A stretch of DNA of 64,000 nt from Hydrogenophaga sp. (lineage in GTDB: Bacteria; Pseudomonadota; Gammaproteobacteria; Burkholderiales; Burkholderiaceae_C), in assembly GCF_018780385.1 (NCBI RefSeq), contig NZ_JADMJO010000048.1:1-64000 (forward strand). Reading direction: 5' to 3'. This document shows positions 53,210 to 62,900 of the stretch, piece after piece. The notes under the pieces are model-generated. The model was not told the DNA's origin. It ran no database searches and worked only from the letters and a program-made list of their open reading frames with translations. The translations under genes were made by a program, and so were the position numbers. The first letter of the stretch is position 1. Each line of letters starts with the position of its first letter.

Positions 53210-54295
53210 TCATCGCTGCAGCTGAGTTCTTAATTTTGCTCGCGAAGCTTGATCGGCTTGAACACGAACCAAGGCCGCACTGATGGATTTGTTGGGCTGA
53301 GTCAACAATCTGTCGGCTCTTGCGTAGAAATTGCTAGCGCTTTCCAAGTCACCTGTCACCTCAGCGCAGACCCCCAGGTTATAGAAAAGCTCCGGTGAAT
53401 TCTGCTCAGAAACGGCGACATCTCGCCACATCTCGCACGCACGGTCCAATCTCCCCTCCTTCGCGAAGGCTGAGGCATTGTTGAAGCGCTCCCTCATTTG
53501 CGGCGCACCGATGCGTTCGCCTGGCCCAAGCACATCAAGCGTGCGTGCAGTCGCCATAGGTGCAACATCCCGTCTAAAGCTATCCATTGCAACCATCTTG
53601 GCATTCAGAAGGAGTTGCTCTCCGCTAGTAATTGGTGCGCTAGCGCCTGTATCGGGTTCGCGACAAGATTTGGAGGTCACCTCGCCAGAGTGGGCGCGCG
53701 AGTACACGATCGTTCCCGTCTCTATCGAGACTAGCTTGGGAAGGAATTCAAAGGTAGCGATACGGGTCGTGCAGCTCGCGGACGTCTCCCTCCAACGAGC
53801 ACAACCGGCGTCGTAGGATTTGCCCTTCTTGTCCCGCTTTATCTCGCGCTGCGAGCAGACGGAGCGACGCTCGTTGCTGCGTTGATCGGACCACGAAGCG
53901 CTTGTGACTTTGCCCAGGTAAACACCGTTGGCGCCAAGCATTTTCCCCACCTGCGACACCGTGGAATTCTCCAGAAGGCCGCGTTCGCCCAGCCTTAACT
54001 CCCCAAGCAGGGCGTTGAGCTGACGTCGCTCGACCACTTCGAAGTAGCGCCGCTCATCGACCAAGATTCCTGCAAGCATTGTTTCAATGTCGCCCGTAAC
54101 GTCCACGCGATCCTTGGCTTCAAACTGCATGACCGCCACACGCCGAATTCGGGTGGCCTCTGAGCTTTTTGCTGGCTCGAGCACATTGACGCCCACCTTC
54201 GTCACGGGCGCCGCGCATCCGGCAATCATTCCGACTACTGTCAACAACAAAAGCGGTGACACCCAATAACTTCTTAGCATGGGAGAAGACATCAC
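53210..54295 (-). CDS. CsgG/HfaB-like lipoprotein with a C-terminal TPR-like part
   Basis: A 361-residue lipoprotein (LLLTVVGMIAGC, Cys27). The N-terminal half is of the CsgG/HfaB type: RIRRVAVMQFEAKDRVDVTG, DIETMLAGILVDERRYFEVV, ERRQLNALLGELRLGERGLL and VGKMLGANGVYLGKVTSASW. CsgG forms an outer-membrane secretion channel for curli; other members have unknown envelope roles. The last 90 residues look like TPR helices (EGRLDRACEMWRDVAVSEQN, YNLGVCAEVTGDLESASNFY). The ATG overlaps the TGA of the upstream gene by four bases. No curli genes are nearby. Confidence 0.78.
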   Translation of the reverse strand: MMSSPMLRSYWVSPLLLLTVVGMIAGCAAPVTKVGVNVLEPAKSSEATRIRRVAVMQFEAKDRVDVTGDIETMLAGILVDERRYFEVVERRQLNALLGELRLGERGLLENSTVSQVGKMLGANGVYLGKVTSASWSDQRSNERRSVCSQREIKRDKKGKSYDAGCARWRETSASCTTRIATFEFLPKLVSIETGTIVYSRAHSGEVTSKSCREPDTGASAPITSGEQLLLNAKMVAMDSFRRDVAPMATARTLDVLGPGERIGAPQMRERFNNASAFAKEGRLDRACEMWRDVAVSEQNSPELFYNLGVCAEVTGDLESASNFYARADRLLTQPNKSISAALVRVQADQASRAKLRTQLQR

Positions 54296-55512
54296 TTTCC
54301 TTTCTGAAGCTTGTCGCCTAATGAACTACGCAGTTTGGTGGCGAAATCGGTGCGAAACTTGGCACGCGCAGCCTCGTCACTGAAGCCCCGCCCTTCTGCC
54401 GAAAACCCTGCAGACTGCACATGTACGGTGTAGGGAGGACGGATGACCAGCAGGGAAAACTTCTGCTGAAAAAACGTTAGTCCTCCGAGATCCGGGCTAC
54501 GTACTACATGAACTGCAGACGCAGGGCGCAACAGGACCGCACCACCACTCTGCTCCAAGCCCAGCGTCGCCAAATCGTGACCACCGTTCCACACCGCGTT
54601 GAACCGTCCCTCAGCAACGAATGATGGTTTAAGCGCTATTACGTTGCCGCGCTCTCGCAAAACTTCAAGGACCAAATCGTCAAGCCCTCCCAGTTCGGAA
54701 GTGGCCACAATCGTCGACCCCCTCTGAACTGGCACGCCTACATATTTCGACCGGCGTGCGACTTGTTCTTCCGCAGCAGCTTTAGTGGCGTTCTCGCGGT
54801 CTCTCTCTCGCTTTACACGCTCCTCCGCGGCACGACATAGCGCGCCATCCTCTTTGGTAATTGGCCTTAGCACCTCCCCAATCATCGGGTGAACGCCAGG
54901 AAGTTCGAAGTACTCGCAAGTGCTGTTCGGCCTTTTATAGAACCACAAAAGTGGTCCGCCGTTGGCGCCGAAAAAATCAGCGGGCTCCGCTACGGGCTTC
55001 AGACGCAACTTCCCGCCAGCGTCGCGTTGGGCCACCATCCAAGGGCGCAACCGGGGCTCGAGTTCCGGCGTTACCGGCTTGCATGGTTGACCCGTGCGCG
55101 GATCTCTTTTAACGATGTACAGCAACCGCACTCCGTCCGTGTCCAGAACGTAGCAGCGCAGCGGCTCGCCCTCGGTGTTGAACCACGGACCGTCAACAGG
55201 GTCACTGGTCTTAAAGGCTAGGAATCCGTATGCGGCAATCCAGATGACGCCTGTGGCAGCCATGCCGATCAACTGCTTCCGCCAAGATAGAGTCAGGTTG
55301 CACTTGACGAAGATTGTGGCGGCGACAACGCCGATTGTCGTAAGTAGGATCTTTTCTACCCATGGATTCAGGTCGGTGGCAAGCTTGATTTCCCCGACGA
55401 CGCTTTCGCCCATGTTCATGCCCGCCACTTTGGCAAAGATGGGCACTACGCCCCACGCGAGCAAGAGCCCACCAAGACCAAGAAGAATCCATGCGCCGAG
55501 TCTTGCGTTCAT
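54292..55512 (-). CDS. Hypothetical membrane protein coupled to the CsgG-like gene
   Basis: A 406-residue protein with three N-terminal helices (ARLGAWILLGLGGLLLAWGV, KILLTTIGVVAATIFVKCNL, LIGMAATGVIWIAAYGFLAF), a large soluble domain and a charged coiled-coil stretch (CRAAEERVKRERDRENATKA). The C-terminal third is beta-rich (SGGAVLLRPASAVHVVRSPD). No family recognised. Its stop overlaps the start of the CsgG-like gene and its start overlaps the stop of the 50-residue gene before it, so the three are translated as a unit. Confidence 0.68.
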   Translation of the reverse strand: MNARLGAWILLGLGGLLLAWGVVPIFAKVAGMNMGESVVGEIKLATDLNPWVEKILLTTIGVVAATIFVKCNLTLSWRKQLIGMAATGVIWIAAYGFLAFKTSDPVDGPWFNTEGEPLRCYVLDTDGVRLLYIVKRDPRTGQPCKPVTPELEPRLRPWMVAQRDAGGKLRLKPVAEPADFFGANGGPLLWFYKRPNSTCEYFELPGVHPMIGEVLRPITKEDGALCRAAEERVKRERDRENATKAAAEEQVARRSKYVGVPVQRGSTIVATSELGGLDDLVLEVLRERGNVIALKPSFVAEGRFNAVWNGGHDLATLGLEQSGGAVLLRPASAVHVVRSPDLGGLTFFQQKFSLLVIRPPYTVHVQSAGFSAEGRGFSDEAARAKFRTDFATKLRSSLGDKLQKGK

Positions 55513-55661
55513 CTATCAAGCTCGGTTGGCTTTTTTGAGGGGCCGGACGTATTGGTGCGCTCAGATCGCCGTGCCAAGATGATCAATCGCCATGCAGCAA
55601 CTGCAACGAACAAGAGGCCAGCCAACACTTCCAGTATCTGAATAAGCATTGCTGATTTCAT
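55509..55661 (-). CDS. Small single-helix membrane protein (50 aa), first gene of the CsgG-like operon
   Basis: Reads MKSAMLIQILEVLAGLLFVA, VAAWRLIILARRSERTNTSG, PSKKPTELDR. One hydrophobic helix is followed by a positively charged segment, so the C-terminus is probably cytoplasmic. The TGA overlaps the next gene's ATG (ATGA) and GAAAGG precedes its start, supporting a real gene despite the size. Confidence 0.65.
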   Translation of the reverse strand: MKSAMLIQILEVLAGLLFVAVAAWRLIILARRSERTNTSGPSKKPTELDR

Positions 55662-56055
55662 GGTGCCTTTCACGTCACGACATGCGCGTCGTTACATGAT
55701 GATACGTAATCTACAGTTGGCGAGGACACTTTTTTTGGCGGAGTTGCTTGTTTCATTGACTTCGTCAGCCGCCATTGAATAGCACCAACTGTTCAGAGGT
55801 GCCGCGACCGCTTAGGGAAGGTCTGCACAACACCCGCCGCACTGGGCACTGACGCGCGATGATTCAGAGGCAATACCCGCATGTTTCCTTCCTGCGCAAC
55901 TTTCGCTTCTGGCCGAAAGCGCCAGTTCAGCGCTTCACGGGAGCAGGATACGTTCTACCCGAGAGTTGTGTCCACTCCAAATGGGGTAAGTTGAACCACC
56001 GATCCGCGGATTCCAAGCGCATGCTGTATGGCCCTCAACTAGATGGGAGACCATC
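55662..56055. other. Divergent intergenic region
   Basis: 394 bases between the minus-strand CsgG-like operon and the plus-strand recombinase, so it must hold both promoters. The AT-rich part at 55689-55760 (ATGATGATACGTAATC, CTTTTTTTGG) is the likely promoter area of the operon. No gene seen. Confidence 0.4.
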
Positions 56056-56679
56056 ATGGAAACCGCAGCAAATGGTATTCATCGCGAGCCGTGGAACAAA
56101 GGCAAGATCGTTGGCCAGAAGGCGCCGTTCAATGTCAAGGATATTTGGGCGTTACGCGTGCGTCTGCAGATGGAGGGACGGGTCCGCGAGCTCGCCCTCT
56201 TCAACCTCGGAATCGACAGCAAGCTGCGTGGATGCGATCTCGTGAACCTCAAGGTCCGGGATGTCTGTCACGGCGACCAAGTCGCGACGCGAGCCACCGT
56301 CATGCAACTCAAGACCCAGCGCCCGGTTCAATTCGAAATCACACCAGCCGCCAGGGAGGCCGTGCAGGCTTGGGTCAAGCAAGCTGGGTTGAAGCCGGAG
56401 AACTTCCTGTTCCCCAGTCGCTTGCACGATTCGCCCCACCTTGGAACCCGGCAATACGCACGAATCCTCGGACACTGGGTAAATGACCTTGGGCTCGACC
56501 GCGCCGACTACGGAACTCATTCGATGCGCAGAACTAAGGCGACGTTGATCTACAAGCGCACCAGGAACCTTCGCGCGGTCCAGCTGCTTCTTGGACACTC
56601 CAAACTGGAGTCGACCGTGAGATACCTAGGCATCGAGGTTGATGACGCGCTCGAGATCTCCGAGCAGACGGAGATCTAA
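56056..56679 (+). CDS. Short tyrosine recombinase (catalytic domain only)
   Basis: A 207-residue tyrosine recombinase that appears intact but lacks the usual N-terminal core-binding (SAM-like) domain; proteins of this length with the same start (EPWNKGKIVGQKAPF) occur as a separate family in proteobacteria. Catalytic residues: Arg in DSKLRGCDLVNL, Lys in MQLKTQRPVQF, HSMRRTKATL (HxxR), LLGHSKLES (His) and TVRYLG (Tyr nucleophile). Ribosome-binding site GGGAG is present. It is not adjacent to a tRNA gene and no att site is seen, so its target is unknown. Confidence 0.85.
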   Translation: METAANGIHREPWNKGKIVGQKAPFNVKDIWALRVRLQMEGRVRELALFNLGIDSKLRGCDLVNLKVRDVCHGDQVATRATVMQLKTQRPVQFEITPAAREAVQAWVKQAGLKPENFLFPSRLHDSPHLGTRQYARILGHWVNDLGLDRADYGTHSMRRTKATLIYKRTRNLRAVQLLLGHSKLESTVRYLGIEVDDALEISEQTEI

Positions 56680-57049
56680 TCAGTTGCGGCGCACGCCGCA
56701 GTGATCCATCGTCGCAAGCCGTGCTCGGATGTCCCAGTAGATCGAGCCCGTTGAAGGACAGGTTTCGAAGGACCTGCCGCCGTTCGAGCGCCGCTTGCCG
56801 CAACGACCGGAAGGCGCCGCCCTTTCGCATCAATGCCTCGACAACGAATGACTGAGACCAGTCTTAAGCGGTCATGCCCGCCACCACACCGCACCAAGTA
56901 ACGGCTGAATGACTCAGTACCCACATAAGCAAAGCCTCGTGGTAGAGATTTCCGGCAGGTACTTCGCAGCGAGCGCGCCCACTATCGCGATTTATTCGGG
57001 GTTCCAGAGTCAGCCATACCCAACCGTGAGGCTGCCACGCGGCGATTGG
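56680..57049. other. Gene-free stretch
   Basis: 370 bases between convergent genes with no supported frame or strong structure. Confidence 0.35.
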
Positions 57050-58003
57050 TCAAGCGGAGACGACGCTCACTCCCGGCTCTACCTGACCCTTCATGTATGC
57101 AGGGTTCCCCCAGGTGTCGACGACTCCCTGGAAATCGATGTGCCCTTTGACCGCCTCCATTACTGACTCCGCGTTCCGCGAAAGCATCTTCACGAGTCCC
57201 AAAACGTATTCGTATTCCGCTAGGTGTTTGTCGCCTAGGAGCTCCTCTAGCCGGCCGCACGATTGCGCTACGTTGCCCATAGCCTCGATGTGATTGCACG
57301 CACGAAGCGGGCCCAAAGCGAAGATGACGCCGCCTTGTGCCTGTAGCCACTGCCTTATGCGTGACTTGTCGCCGCGCAAATCCTCAGAGCCGAGGTGTGC
57401 TAGCAAAAAGGGCGTCACGGCATTGATTTTCGAGAGGACGTCGGACTCGATCCAATCAGCGATTTCACTAAACAGAGGGCCCACGCGCTTGTTTGTCATT
57501 GAGACAACGGCCTGCTGTTCCTCGCTGCTAAGCCGCTTGTCGTTGATTCCCTGAAGGTTTTTTAACCCTCTAGCCTCGGCAATGTGCTTGAGGTGCATAT
57601 CGGCAGTTTTCAACCAAGCGTTTGTCGCACCTGAAACTCTGGGCACAGCCGTCACAAGATTCATACGAAGCACACTCCGTTCCCTCATGAACTCTCGCGT
57701 CTGTGTGTGGTCTGGATCCTGCAGACGAAGCGAGTCCTCTTGGAGCTGGTTGGCAGCACCCTGAGCAGCATTTGCTGCTTGGGCAATACGTATCGCTACC
57801 CAGGACCCGGCGAACGCGACTGCCGTTCCAAGCACGAGCGCCAAGTAGCTGGACAGTGTCGGCCCATCAAGGGCGACATCCTTAAGGGGGTCATTGAAGT
57901 CCTTGACCGAAAGGGCAATGAACGCGGCCGCGATGGCCGTACATACAAACAGAAGCCCTGAGAGCAGCATGATGAACTGCTTTTCGTAACTGCGCTCAAG
58001 CAT
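57050..58003 (-). CDS. Hypothetical two-helix membrane protein
   Basis: A 317-residue protein: two helices at the N-terminus (FIMLLSGLLFVCTAIAAAFI, LALVLGTAVAFAGSWVAIRI) followed by a helical, coiled-coil-like cytoplasmic part (AANAAQGAANQLQEDSLRLQ). The plan resembles the hypothetical protein at 30987-31649 (two helices, then coiled coil), but the sequences are not alike. The ATG at 58003 is chosen over a TTG at 58006. No family recognised. Confidence 0.6.
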   Translation of the reverse strand: MLERSYEKQFIMLLSGLLFVCTAIAAAFIALSVKDFNDPLKDVALDGPTLSSYLALVLGTAVAFAGSWVAIRIAQAANAAQGAANQLQEDSLRLQDPDHTQTREFMRERSVLRMNLVTAVPRVSGATNAWLKTADMHLKHIAEARGLKNLQGINDKRLSSEEQQAVVSMTNKRVGPLFSEIADWIESDVLSKINAVTPFLLAHLGSEDLRGDKSRIRQWLQAQGGVIFALGPLRACNHIEAMGNVAQSCGRLEELLGDKHLAEYEYVLGLVKMLSRNAESVMEAVKGHIDFQGVVDTWGNPAYMKGQVEPGVSVVSA

Positions 58004-58464
58004 CAAATCCTCTGAATAAGTCGTGACGGGCTAGGCGCTTGCGACGGTATGGTGCAAGGGCGGCAGCCCGTAAGTCCGGAAGTCAGCGCTTTAGGCCATC
58101 GTCGTGCGCGCAGGTCAATCTGACCGACAGCAAGAATATCGAGCGTGACCGACCGAGCAGGACTGTAACCGGCATTCAGCCAACCTAGTGGACGCGGGGC
58201 TTCCGTAGTCGAAAGTCTGTTCTCGAGCGTCCGCAATTAACGGCAGCAAGTCAGCGGAAAACCTTCAACATAGGTCTGGAAGTACCGATGGACGCAACTT
58301 GCCGGCTTACCGCTTCAGACTGAACTCGGACATCTGTCGTCGGAGTCCTGATCGGTCGCGACGGTGATCACCGGTCGTTGGAGCAAGCGGCACTCGACCG
58401 GCGGCAGCGCCACAAACCGGCCGCCGCCTCGACAGGAGGCAAACCCTGTCGAGAAGCCCTCATC
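58004..58464. other. Gene-free stretch
   Basis: 461 bases, GC-rich, with no supported gene. The promoter of the leftward gene at 58003 should lie at its left side. Confidence 0.35.
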
Positions 58465-58929
58465 TCAAAGCACAGGCCGCTTGCGAAAATTGCCGAGCGG
58501 CGTGCTGGCGATCCGGCCAGTCGATCTTTCCACGATATCGATCCGGAATGAGAAGCCGCCGCCCCCTCGGGCAATTCGCGTTGTCCGAACGTCGTATACC
58601 ACGCCCCTCTCCCCCACGAACTTGACGTAGTGATATAGCGCGTGCGCAAAAGCTCCTCCAGGCTCGGTGGGATCGGTTGGTTCCAAGACCCACATGCCCT
58701 GATTCGGAACGAACCCGATCACATGTTGGCCGGGCGGAAGTCGGACCTGTGTCACGAAACCAAAGCCCTTCCCTTCATCGTTAACAATGGTGAGATCAGC
58801 GAACGGATCTAGCGTGCGATGGATGACCGCCACCTCGGAATCTGGAGAAGTATCGGTTTGCCACTTGGGAGCGGCACAGCCAGTGAGAAACATCAGGACC
58901 GTCAGGCACAAAGCGATTCCAACTCTCAT
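58465..58929 (-). CDS. Hypothetical small lipoprotein
   Basis: A 154-residue predicted lipoprotein (MRVGIALCLTVLMFLTGC, Cys18) with a beta-rich globular part (ADLTIVNDEGKGFGFVTQVR, PPGQHVIGFVPNQGMWVLEP). The P-x-G-x-H-x-I-x-F pattern is like the PEGA/DUF2846-type small beta domains found in bacterial lipoproteins, but the match is only suggestive. Another envelope component of the island. Confidence 0.6.
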   Translation of the reverse strand: MRVGIALCLTVLMFLTGCAAPKWQTDTSPDSEVAVIHRTLDPFADLTIVNDEGKGFGFVTQVRLPPGQHVIGFVPNQGMWVLEPTDPTEPGGAFAHALYHYVKFVGERGVVYDVRTTRIARGGGGFSFRIDIVERSTGRIASTPLGNFRKRPVL

Positions 58930-59352
58930 CTCCAGATTCCTTTTCTATTGTGGGCAAGGGGTAACCTCATGCCGCGATCAGCTCAATGGATAGCCACCGC
59001 GCGCGCGACCGAATCGTAGTCGATACACAAGAGATTTGAGTATTTGATTGCTTGTTCGAGCGACCGAAAAGAAGTCCCTCTGTTGGGCGTGACCGACTTT
59101 CGTCACCGCCAGTCCGCAACCCCATGACCGGCCATTCTGATGACATGTCCAGGCTTCATCGAACGGCATCAATCAAGCGGACACCTCGAACGCCAGTTCC
59201 GGAAACTGAAGGCAGCACCCGCAGCGAAACTGAAGACCAAGTTGCAAGGGCAGTTCAAGACTGATCTCGGTCGCTTGAGGGTGGCGCCCGAACGGCAGCT
59301 ACCTTACCCCAAGCAGCCACCCAGCTGGCGGCGGGATGAACCGCCCCGGGTT
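58930..59352. other. Gene-free stretch
   Basis: 423 bases before the IS relic. No supported gene. Confidence 0.35.
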
Positions 59353-59700
59353 TGAACTGACCCCCAGAAGTTGGACGAACTTCAAGGGGTTCCATAAAAA
59401 AGTATCAAACAGCGTTCAAGCTGGAAGTTGCCAAGAGTTTTTTGGCCGGCGAAGGCAGAGCGAAGCTGCTCGCGCTGCGGTGGTCACTGGCCGAGGAGAG
59501 GCGTCACCACAAACTGGCGGACCTGTTGTAAGTAGCAGGCCTTGCCCGCAGCACGTTCTACTACCAATGCCAGGCGATCCTGCGTACCGAACAGCAGAGT
59601 GACATGGAACTCAAAATCCGCGCCGTCTATGACGAGCACGAGGGTCGCTGCGGCTACAGACGCATCACGGCAGCGCTGTGCAGGTCAATAGCAGAGCCCG
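59353..59700 (+). mobile_element. IS3-family relic with terminal repeat
   Basis: Starts with TGAACTGACCCCCAGAAGTT, a typical IS3/IS150-group terminal repeat. Then OrfA start (YQTAFKLEVAKSFLAGEGRA), a jump into OrfB (LRWSLAEERRHHKLADLL, stop, VAGLARSTFYYQCQAILRTE, IRAVYDEHEGRCGYRRITAA). Both frames are collapsed by internal deletion and a stop. It lies at the right border of the accessory region. Confidence 0.8.
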
Positions 59701-59861
59701 TCAGGCGCAGAGCGCTCTGATCGCGTGCCTCACTTTTCTAATGCCAGACCGATGGTCGCAGCAGCGCCAGCCGGCAGTGACCCATATCCCAGATATTTAA
59801 TTCCATATAGCTACAGAGAAGGCGCCTCCCTCCTTGCGGTGAAAGGGTTTCCCCGCATTCC

Positions 59862-59881
59862 TGACGCTGACGTCAGCGTCA
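59862..59881. promoter_or_regulatory. Perfect 20-bp palindrome, candidate operator
   Basis: TGACGCTGACGTCAGCGTCA is fully self-complementary, with its centre 42 bases before the carboxylase ATG. Its internal structure (TGACG arms around TGACGTCA) is typical of dimeric repressors of the TetR type. Strong candidate for control of the carboxylase/ligase genes; the regulator is not in the window. Confidence 0.75.
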
Positions 59882-59913
59882 ATAATGCAGGCTTCAGATA
59901 TCCAGGCAGAGTT

Positions 59914-62900
59914 ATGCACACAGTTCTAATTGCCAATCGGGGTGAAATCGCCGTCAGACTCATTCGGGCCGTTCGCGAGCTCGGATGGCGATCCATCGCC
60001 ATCTGTCCTTCGGACGATGCGAAGGCATTGCACACGAGGCTGGCTGACGAGACGGTAGAGATACCGGGGGTTGGCACCGCTGCCTATCTGGACATGGATG
60101 CGCTCATCGGCGCTGCGGTGCGGGCGGGCTGTACCGCCATCCATCCCGGCTATGGGTTTCTGAGTGAAAACGCCGAGTTCGCGCGCCGTTGCGCCGCCGC
60201 TGGCGTATTGTTTGTGGGCCCCGTGCCAGAGGTGCTGGAGCTCTTCGGCGACAAGTCCCGAGCGCGAGAGTACGCAATAGGTCGCAATGTCCCTGTCGTT
60301 CCAGGCACGACAGGCGCCACGACGCTGGAGGAAGCCCAGGCCTTTGCGCGTGCGCACGGCGCGGTGATGGTCAAGGCCGTTGCCGGAGGCGGCGGCCGAG
60401 GCATGCGCCAAGTCACGGATCTCGACGCGCTTGAGGCGGCATATGAGCAGGCGTCGTCCGAGGCGGCGAAGGCGTTCGGTGAAGGCGCCGTCTACGTTGA
60501 GAAGCTGGTCATCCGTCCGCGCCATATCGAGGTGCAAGTCATTGGTGACGGATCTGGGGCTGTCGTCGCATTGGGGGAGCGTGACTGCGGCATTCAGCGC
60601 AGGCATCAGAAGTTGGTCGAAGTGGCCCCGAGCCCTTGGCTGTCCGATGATCTGCGGGCGCGCATTACCGAGGCGGCCTTGCAGCTGGCTCGGGGGGTGA
60701 ACTACAAGAGCCTGGGCACCTTCGAGTTTCTTGTCAGTGGCGACGAGTTCTGGTTCATGGAGGCCAACCCCCGGCTTCAGGTCGAGCACACCGTGACCGA
60801 GGCGGTGACCGGCGTGGACTTGGTCACCTCGCAATTGCGCGTGGCCGATGGCGCCCGACTTGATGATCTGGGACTGCTCAGTGCGCCGAGCCTTCGTGGC
60901 GTGGCAATCCAGGTGCGAGTCAACACGGAAACACTGGACGTAACCGGCGCGCCAATTGCTAGTGCTGGCACCCTGCGGCGCTTCGAACTGCCCACCGGGC
61001 CGGGAGTTCGGGTGGACACGTACGGCTATCCCGGTTACGCCACCAGCCCCCGCTATGACTCCCTGCTGGCAAAAGTCATCTGCCATGGCTCCGACCTGCG
61101 TCAGACGGCCGCACGCATGTGTGCAGCGCTTGAAGAGATCGTGATTGAAGGCGTGGCCACCAATCTCGATCTGCTGCACGGCATCGTGGCGTCTCCTGCA
61201 TTTGTCTCCTGCCCCTGGGACACCGGCTTCATTACCGAGCACTTCGCCACGCTGCACGACCATCGAAGACCCGCGCGAGGCGCGGAGGCAGTCGCCGAAG
61301 AGCAGTCGTGTGGCCAGAGGCACGAAATACCTGCCGACGCTATCGCTGTCGTCGCTCCCAGCCCCGGTGTGGTGCTGAAGTTGTTGATGGCGCCTGGCAG
61401 CGTGATGACTTCTGGCGCGCCGGTTGCCATCATCGAAGCGATGAAGATGGAGCATGTGGTGAATGCTTCGGCCGCATTCAAGGTCGAAGCGTGCCTGGTG
61501 TCCGTCGGTGATGTTATCGAGGCCGGCGCCGTGCTGGCATACGGCCGCGCTGTGGACGCCATCGAGCATGTCGCCGCATGCGTTGAAGCGCACTCGCCGG
61601 ATGAGGACTGGTCGCTAGAAGTTGCTGAGATTGAGCGGCGGCACAAGAGTGCATTGGCGATGGGAGGCCCGGAGAAGGTCGCGAGGCAGCACGCGGAGGG
61701 AAAATTGGACGCGCGTGCTCGGGTCGAGCAGATCGCCGATGTCGGATCGTTTTCTGAAATCGGGGCCTTGGCAGGGTTCGGGAAGTACGACGATCCTGGC
61801 GCCAAGGCAGGCTTTACCGCCGCAAACTTCGTGGCAGGAACAGCGCGCATCGACGGCCGCAAGGTCGTCCTTGGTGTTGACGACTTCACCCTGCGCGCCG
61901 GCTCTGGCGACGCGGCTATCCATGCGAAACAAATCTTTGCTGAACGGTATGCGCAGGAGATGCGCCTTCCTGTCGTGCGCCTGCTTGATGGGGCCAGTGG
62001 AGGCGGTTCGGTCAAGATGGTCAGTGAGGCTGGTTTCACCTACATCCCGGTGAACCCGGGATGGGATGCGGTAGTCGACAACCTTTCCCTTGTCCCAGTA
62101 GTCTCCGCGGCGCTCGGCCCGGCCGTCGGCCTGGGGGCGGCGCGACTTGTGATGTCGCACCTGTCGATCATGGTGGAGAAACTCGGGCAGATGTTCACCG
62201 CCGGGCCCCCTGTGGTGCTGGGTGGAACGGGTGAGCGCCTGACCAAAGAGGAGCTTGGCGGCGCAGCGGTGCATGGCGCCACTGGTGCCATCGAGCGCAT
62301 AGTGCCAAGCGAGCAGGCCGCCTTCGACACGATTCGAAGCTTCCTCTCGTACTTGCCGAGCAGCGTCTTCGAACTTCCCCCTGTGATCGGCACTGACGAC
62401 CCGAGTGACCGCCGCGAGAACGCACTGATTGCGGCCGTGCCGCGCAGCTCGCGCCGCCCCTACGATCTCCAGCAGATATTCGCGGCGATCTTTGACGCCG
62501 GCTCGGTGTTTCCTTACGCCGGTTACGGTGGAAGCACCATCACCGCACTGGCGCGCTTGGCTGGTCATCCGGTGGGCGTGATCGCGACCGACCCGTCGCA
62601 GGGTGTCACGATGTCCACCGAGGGCGCCTTGGCGGTCACGCGGCTCGTGGACCTGTGCGAGACCTTCCACCTGCCCATCGTCAGTTTGACCGATCAAGGT
62701 GGCATGAGCATCGGATCTGCCGCGGAACGCGCCGCGACGATCCGGCATGGAGCTCGCGCAATCACGGCAATCTATCAAGCGAGGGTTCCGCAAGCCGAAG
62801 TGATCATCCGGCGGGTCTACGGCGTAGGGGGCGCAGGGATCGTTAATCGCCACCGCGCGAGCCGCTGCTGGGCCTGGCCGTCGGGCGACTGGGGCTCACT

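Noticed and set aside
59725-59913. N-terminal extension of the carboxylase
   Set aside because: These in-frame codons cross the IS-relic border and the 20-bp palindrome; the family N-terminus begins at 59914.
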